Part shown: positions 62,097 to 64,000 of the stretch, one piece after another | How the letters are laid out: the number at the start of each line of letters is the position of its first letter | How positions within the stretch are numbered: position 1 is the stretch's first letter | Source: Alphaproteobacteria bacterium | GTDB taxonomy: Bacteria > Pseudomonadota > Alphaproteobacteria > Rickettsiales > SXRF01 | DNA length: 64,000 bases | Direction: 5' to 3' | Assembly: GCA_025362975.1 (NCBI GenBank) | Contig: JANYES010000023.1 | Coordinates: 1 to 64,000 of the forward strand | Notes under the pieces: generated by a model | Told to the model about the DNA's origin: nothing | Database searches by the model: none | What the model saw: the letters and a program-made list of their open reading frames with translations, nothing else | Position numbers and translations under genes: made by a program

Positions 62097-63830
62097 TTAG
62101 TATCGTGCCGTTAAGCTAAAATAGATATGTGGATCGTTATCATTGCGCGACGCTACCTTGCGCGTCACTGGCAGAGCTACTTCCACATAACCATATAAGT
62201 TCTGCGTAAAGTTTGTGCGAATACCGGTGCCCACGGACGCTAAACTGAGCGTATCTTTCGTTCCGGTAGCGATCTTGTTCAGGTAAACACTGCCGACATC
62301 GTAATACCCGTACAATTGGTAAGAGTCCAGCCATTTTTCGCCGACAGCTTGCCCGTAGCGCAATTCTACCTTTGCCGCCAATGCCTTATCGCCGCTCAAT
62401 TCGCCCGAATCATAGGCTTGGCCATAGCCCACGCCCCCTAGGGTGTATTGTTCCGAGGTCAAAAGGGCGTCATTGGTATACTGGCCGGAAGCCGATGTTA
62501 AGACCGAGAAGCCACGCGGCAGGTTCTGCACGCGGGAGATATCGAAGTTACCCTTGGTGAAGGACTGTTCGCCCACGGTGCGGCTGCGGCCGACGCCGTT
62601 ATTGGTCGAACCGAGACCGTTGACGCCCTGGCTGACCGAAGCATCGACCAGGTTGACGCCGTTCCAGGCGTCGTTGGTGTCGAACGTGCCGCCGAGGCGG
62701 AAAGCGCGGACCCTGTCTTCATTAAGAACGTTGCCGAGACCGTCGTTTTCAACATTACGCGCATCAAAGGTGAAGCGGCCTGTGAAGTTCTGGGCGCGGG
62801 TGCGCAGGAAGGGATGGGTCACAGTCAGGGCGTAATCGTCTGAACTGCCTTTCAGATCGAGGGTTTTAAGTGTGCTTTCCGGGCGAGTTCTGCCGAAGCC
62901 GAGGATGCCAATCAGGCGTGTGCCTTCCGAACCGATCTGCTCTTCGTGCTGAATGTCGATGTAATGCAGCTAGCTGAACGGGATGGTGTTGATGACGCGT
63001 ATGGTGGTGCGTTCGCCGAGGCCGGCGACCGAGTTTTCAGTCACAGTTGCCTGTTCCTGCCACGGGCCTAAGTATTTATTGCCACGGTTATCGGAGGTGA
63101 CCGATGCTTCAAACGGCTTGTCCTGCACATTGATCACAAGGTCGGCGGCGCCGAACGTATCGGGTGAAGGGCGGATGACGGCACGCGCGGTAACGCCCGG
63201 CAAATCGTTGATAAGGAGCATGTAGCGCTCAAGCGTTTTAGTGTTGAGCGGGTGTTCTTCGGTAATTTTCTGAGCATAACCGGCAATTAGGTGGCGGCGG
63301 TCCGATTCCGGGCGCTCGTTCTGCACGACGACGTTATGGATAAAACCTTCAACCACGCGGATGTGCAGGGCGCCGGTGCTTTTGGCTTTAGCAAGGTCAG
63401 CCTGCGTTACGACTGCCTGCGAAAGCACGTAGCCTTCAGAGCGGTAGCGGTTGGTGATGTCGCGAGCGATACCCAGTGCGTCGGCGTAGCTGATAGTCTG
63501 GCCGACTTTGTCGCTGTAAAAGCTGTCGAATTCGTGCGCGTCATACACGGTTTCGCCTTCGATGTTCACACTTTTCAGCGTGAAGCGCTGTTTTGCGTTA
63601 GCGGGCAGGGCCTGCTGTTTCGGGGCTTTGACATCATTGACCGGCGCGCTTTCAGGTGTTGCGACCGGGGTTTCATTAAAACGCTGCGGTAAATGTTCCG
63701 GTGCGGCCGAGGATGGCGGTGGGGCAACCGTTGCTGCCATCGCACCCGACATGCATAAAGATGAAGCTAAGAGCGACGACGCCAGGAGAACCGTTTTAAG
63801 ACGCGTGGAATTAACTTGAATAATATACAT
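62097..63830 (-). pseudogene. TpsB (ShlB/FhaC-type) outer-membrane transporter with an in-frame TAG
   Basis: About 577 codons from ATG 63830 (GAGG upstream). Signal peptide ends GAMAA. Proline-rich linker, POTRA 1 (FTLKSVNIEGETVYDAHEFD ... YRSEGYVLSQAVV), POTRA 2 and a 16-strand barrel with the ShlB end. A TAG at 62970-62972 interrupts the frame (TIPFS, stop, LHYIDIQHEEQIG). The frame is the same before and after, so it is one gene with a nonsense codon, sequencing error or suppressed amber. It would export the exoprotein encoded 30 nt downstream. Confidence 0.87.
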
Positions 63831-64000
63831 GTGAATCCTCAGTTGGCAGTATGTGAAATAGGGTAATAGGAATAAAAACATTTTTTTCCCATAAGCGTTA
63901 GCTACCCAGTAAGGAAAAGGGAGCATAAAAATCAATATAATTTGCGCGAATTCGTTTATTTTTTTGCTAATTGCTGTAAAAATAACGCATGTTACAATGG

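Overview
The window comes from a Gram-negative bacterium of intermediate GC. The most likely source is an alphaproteobacterium. This is inferred from the company of genes: AqpS-type arsenic channel, CbpA/CbpM, CsgF/CsgG with a curlin-repeat protein, DUF6496, a phosphotransacylase/acetate kinase pair, MNIO-type bufferin precursor, and many hybrid histidine kinases. No rRNA, tRNA, CRISPR array, intact insertion sequence or prophage was seen.

Layout. (1) 1-7.6 kb is a metal-resistance island. The minus strand carries a copper P-type ATPase, a TolC-family protein, a bufferin-type metallophore precursor and the start of a CusB-like adaptor. The plus strand carries an arsenic operon arsR-aqpS-arsI-arsC that has no efflux pump. 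(2) 7.6-18.6 kb is mixed: a repeat-rich spacer, a duplicated stress module (two intact 165-aa general-stress proteins, each next to decayed copies of the same small genes), a lipocalin, a flippase-like membrane protein, a compact YqcI/YcgG-DUF1989-ATP-grasp operon, phosphotransacylase/acetate kinase, and CbpA/CbpM. (3) 18.6-22.4 kb holds two sensor kinases and a lone receiver. (4) 22.5-27.4 kb holds three large poorly known proteins (helical, ankyrin-like, zinc metallopeptidase), followed by a flavin monooxygenase. (5) 28.9-35.1 kb is a cell-surface polysaccharide or lipid modification block: GT39, GT2, a polytopic membrane protein, MBOAT and its SGNH-like partner. (6) 35.2-38.4 kb holds a coiled-coil protein and a PIN-like protein in one frame, separated by a single stop. 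(7) 38.7-43.4 kb is a curli-type amyloid locus. (8) 43.9-46.3 kb is a double-length CoaBC protein. (9) 46.8-60.6 kb is dominated by signalling genes (an ethylene-receptor-like kinase, a KdpD-like kinase with receiver, a receiver-ATPase protein, and a PilJ-type hybrid kinase), together with a Nramp-type transporter, MscS channel, GreB and PfpI. (10) 60.7-63.8 kb is a two-partner secretion pair.

A recurring feature is broken reading frames. Net one-base shifts or in-frame stops interrupt merR (several), arsR, aqpS, two small stress-module genes, ackA and tpsB. Several lie at homopolymers, so sequencing or assembly error must be separated from true decay before any of them is called dead.

The most unusual observations are four. 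First, the CoaBC protein has its decarboxylase active site split between two tandem flavoprotein domains. Second, a histidine kinase has the complete copper/ethylene-binding signature of plant ETR1. Third, there is a three-gene heme-N-oxygenase/DUF1989/ATP-grasp operon. Fourth, the curli locus has a CsgG with a long Pro/Gln tail.
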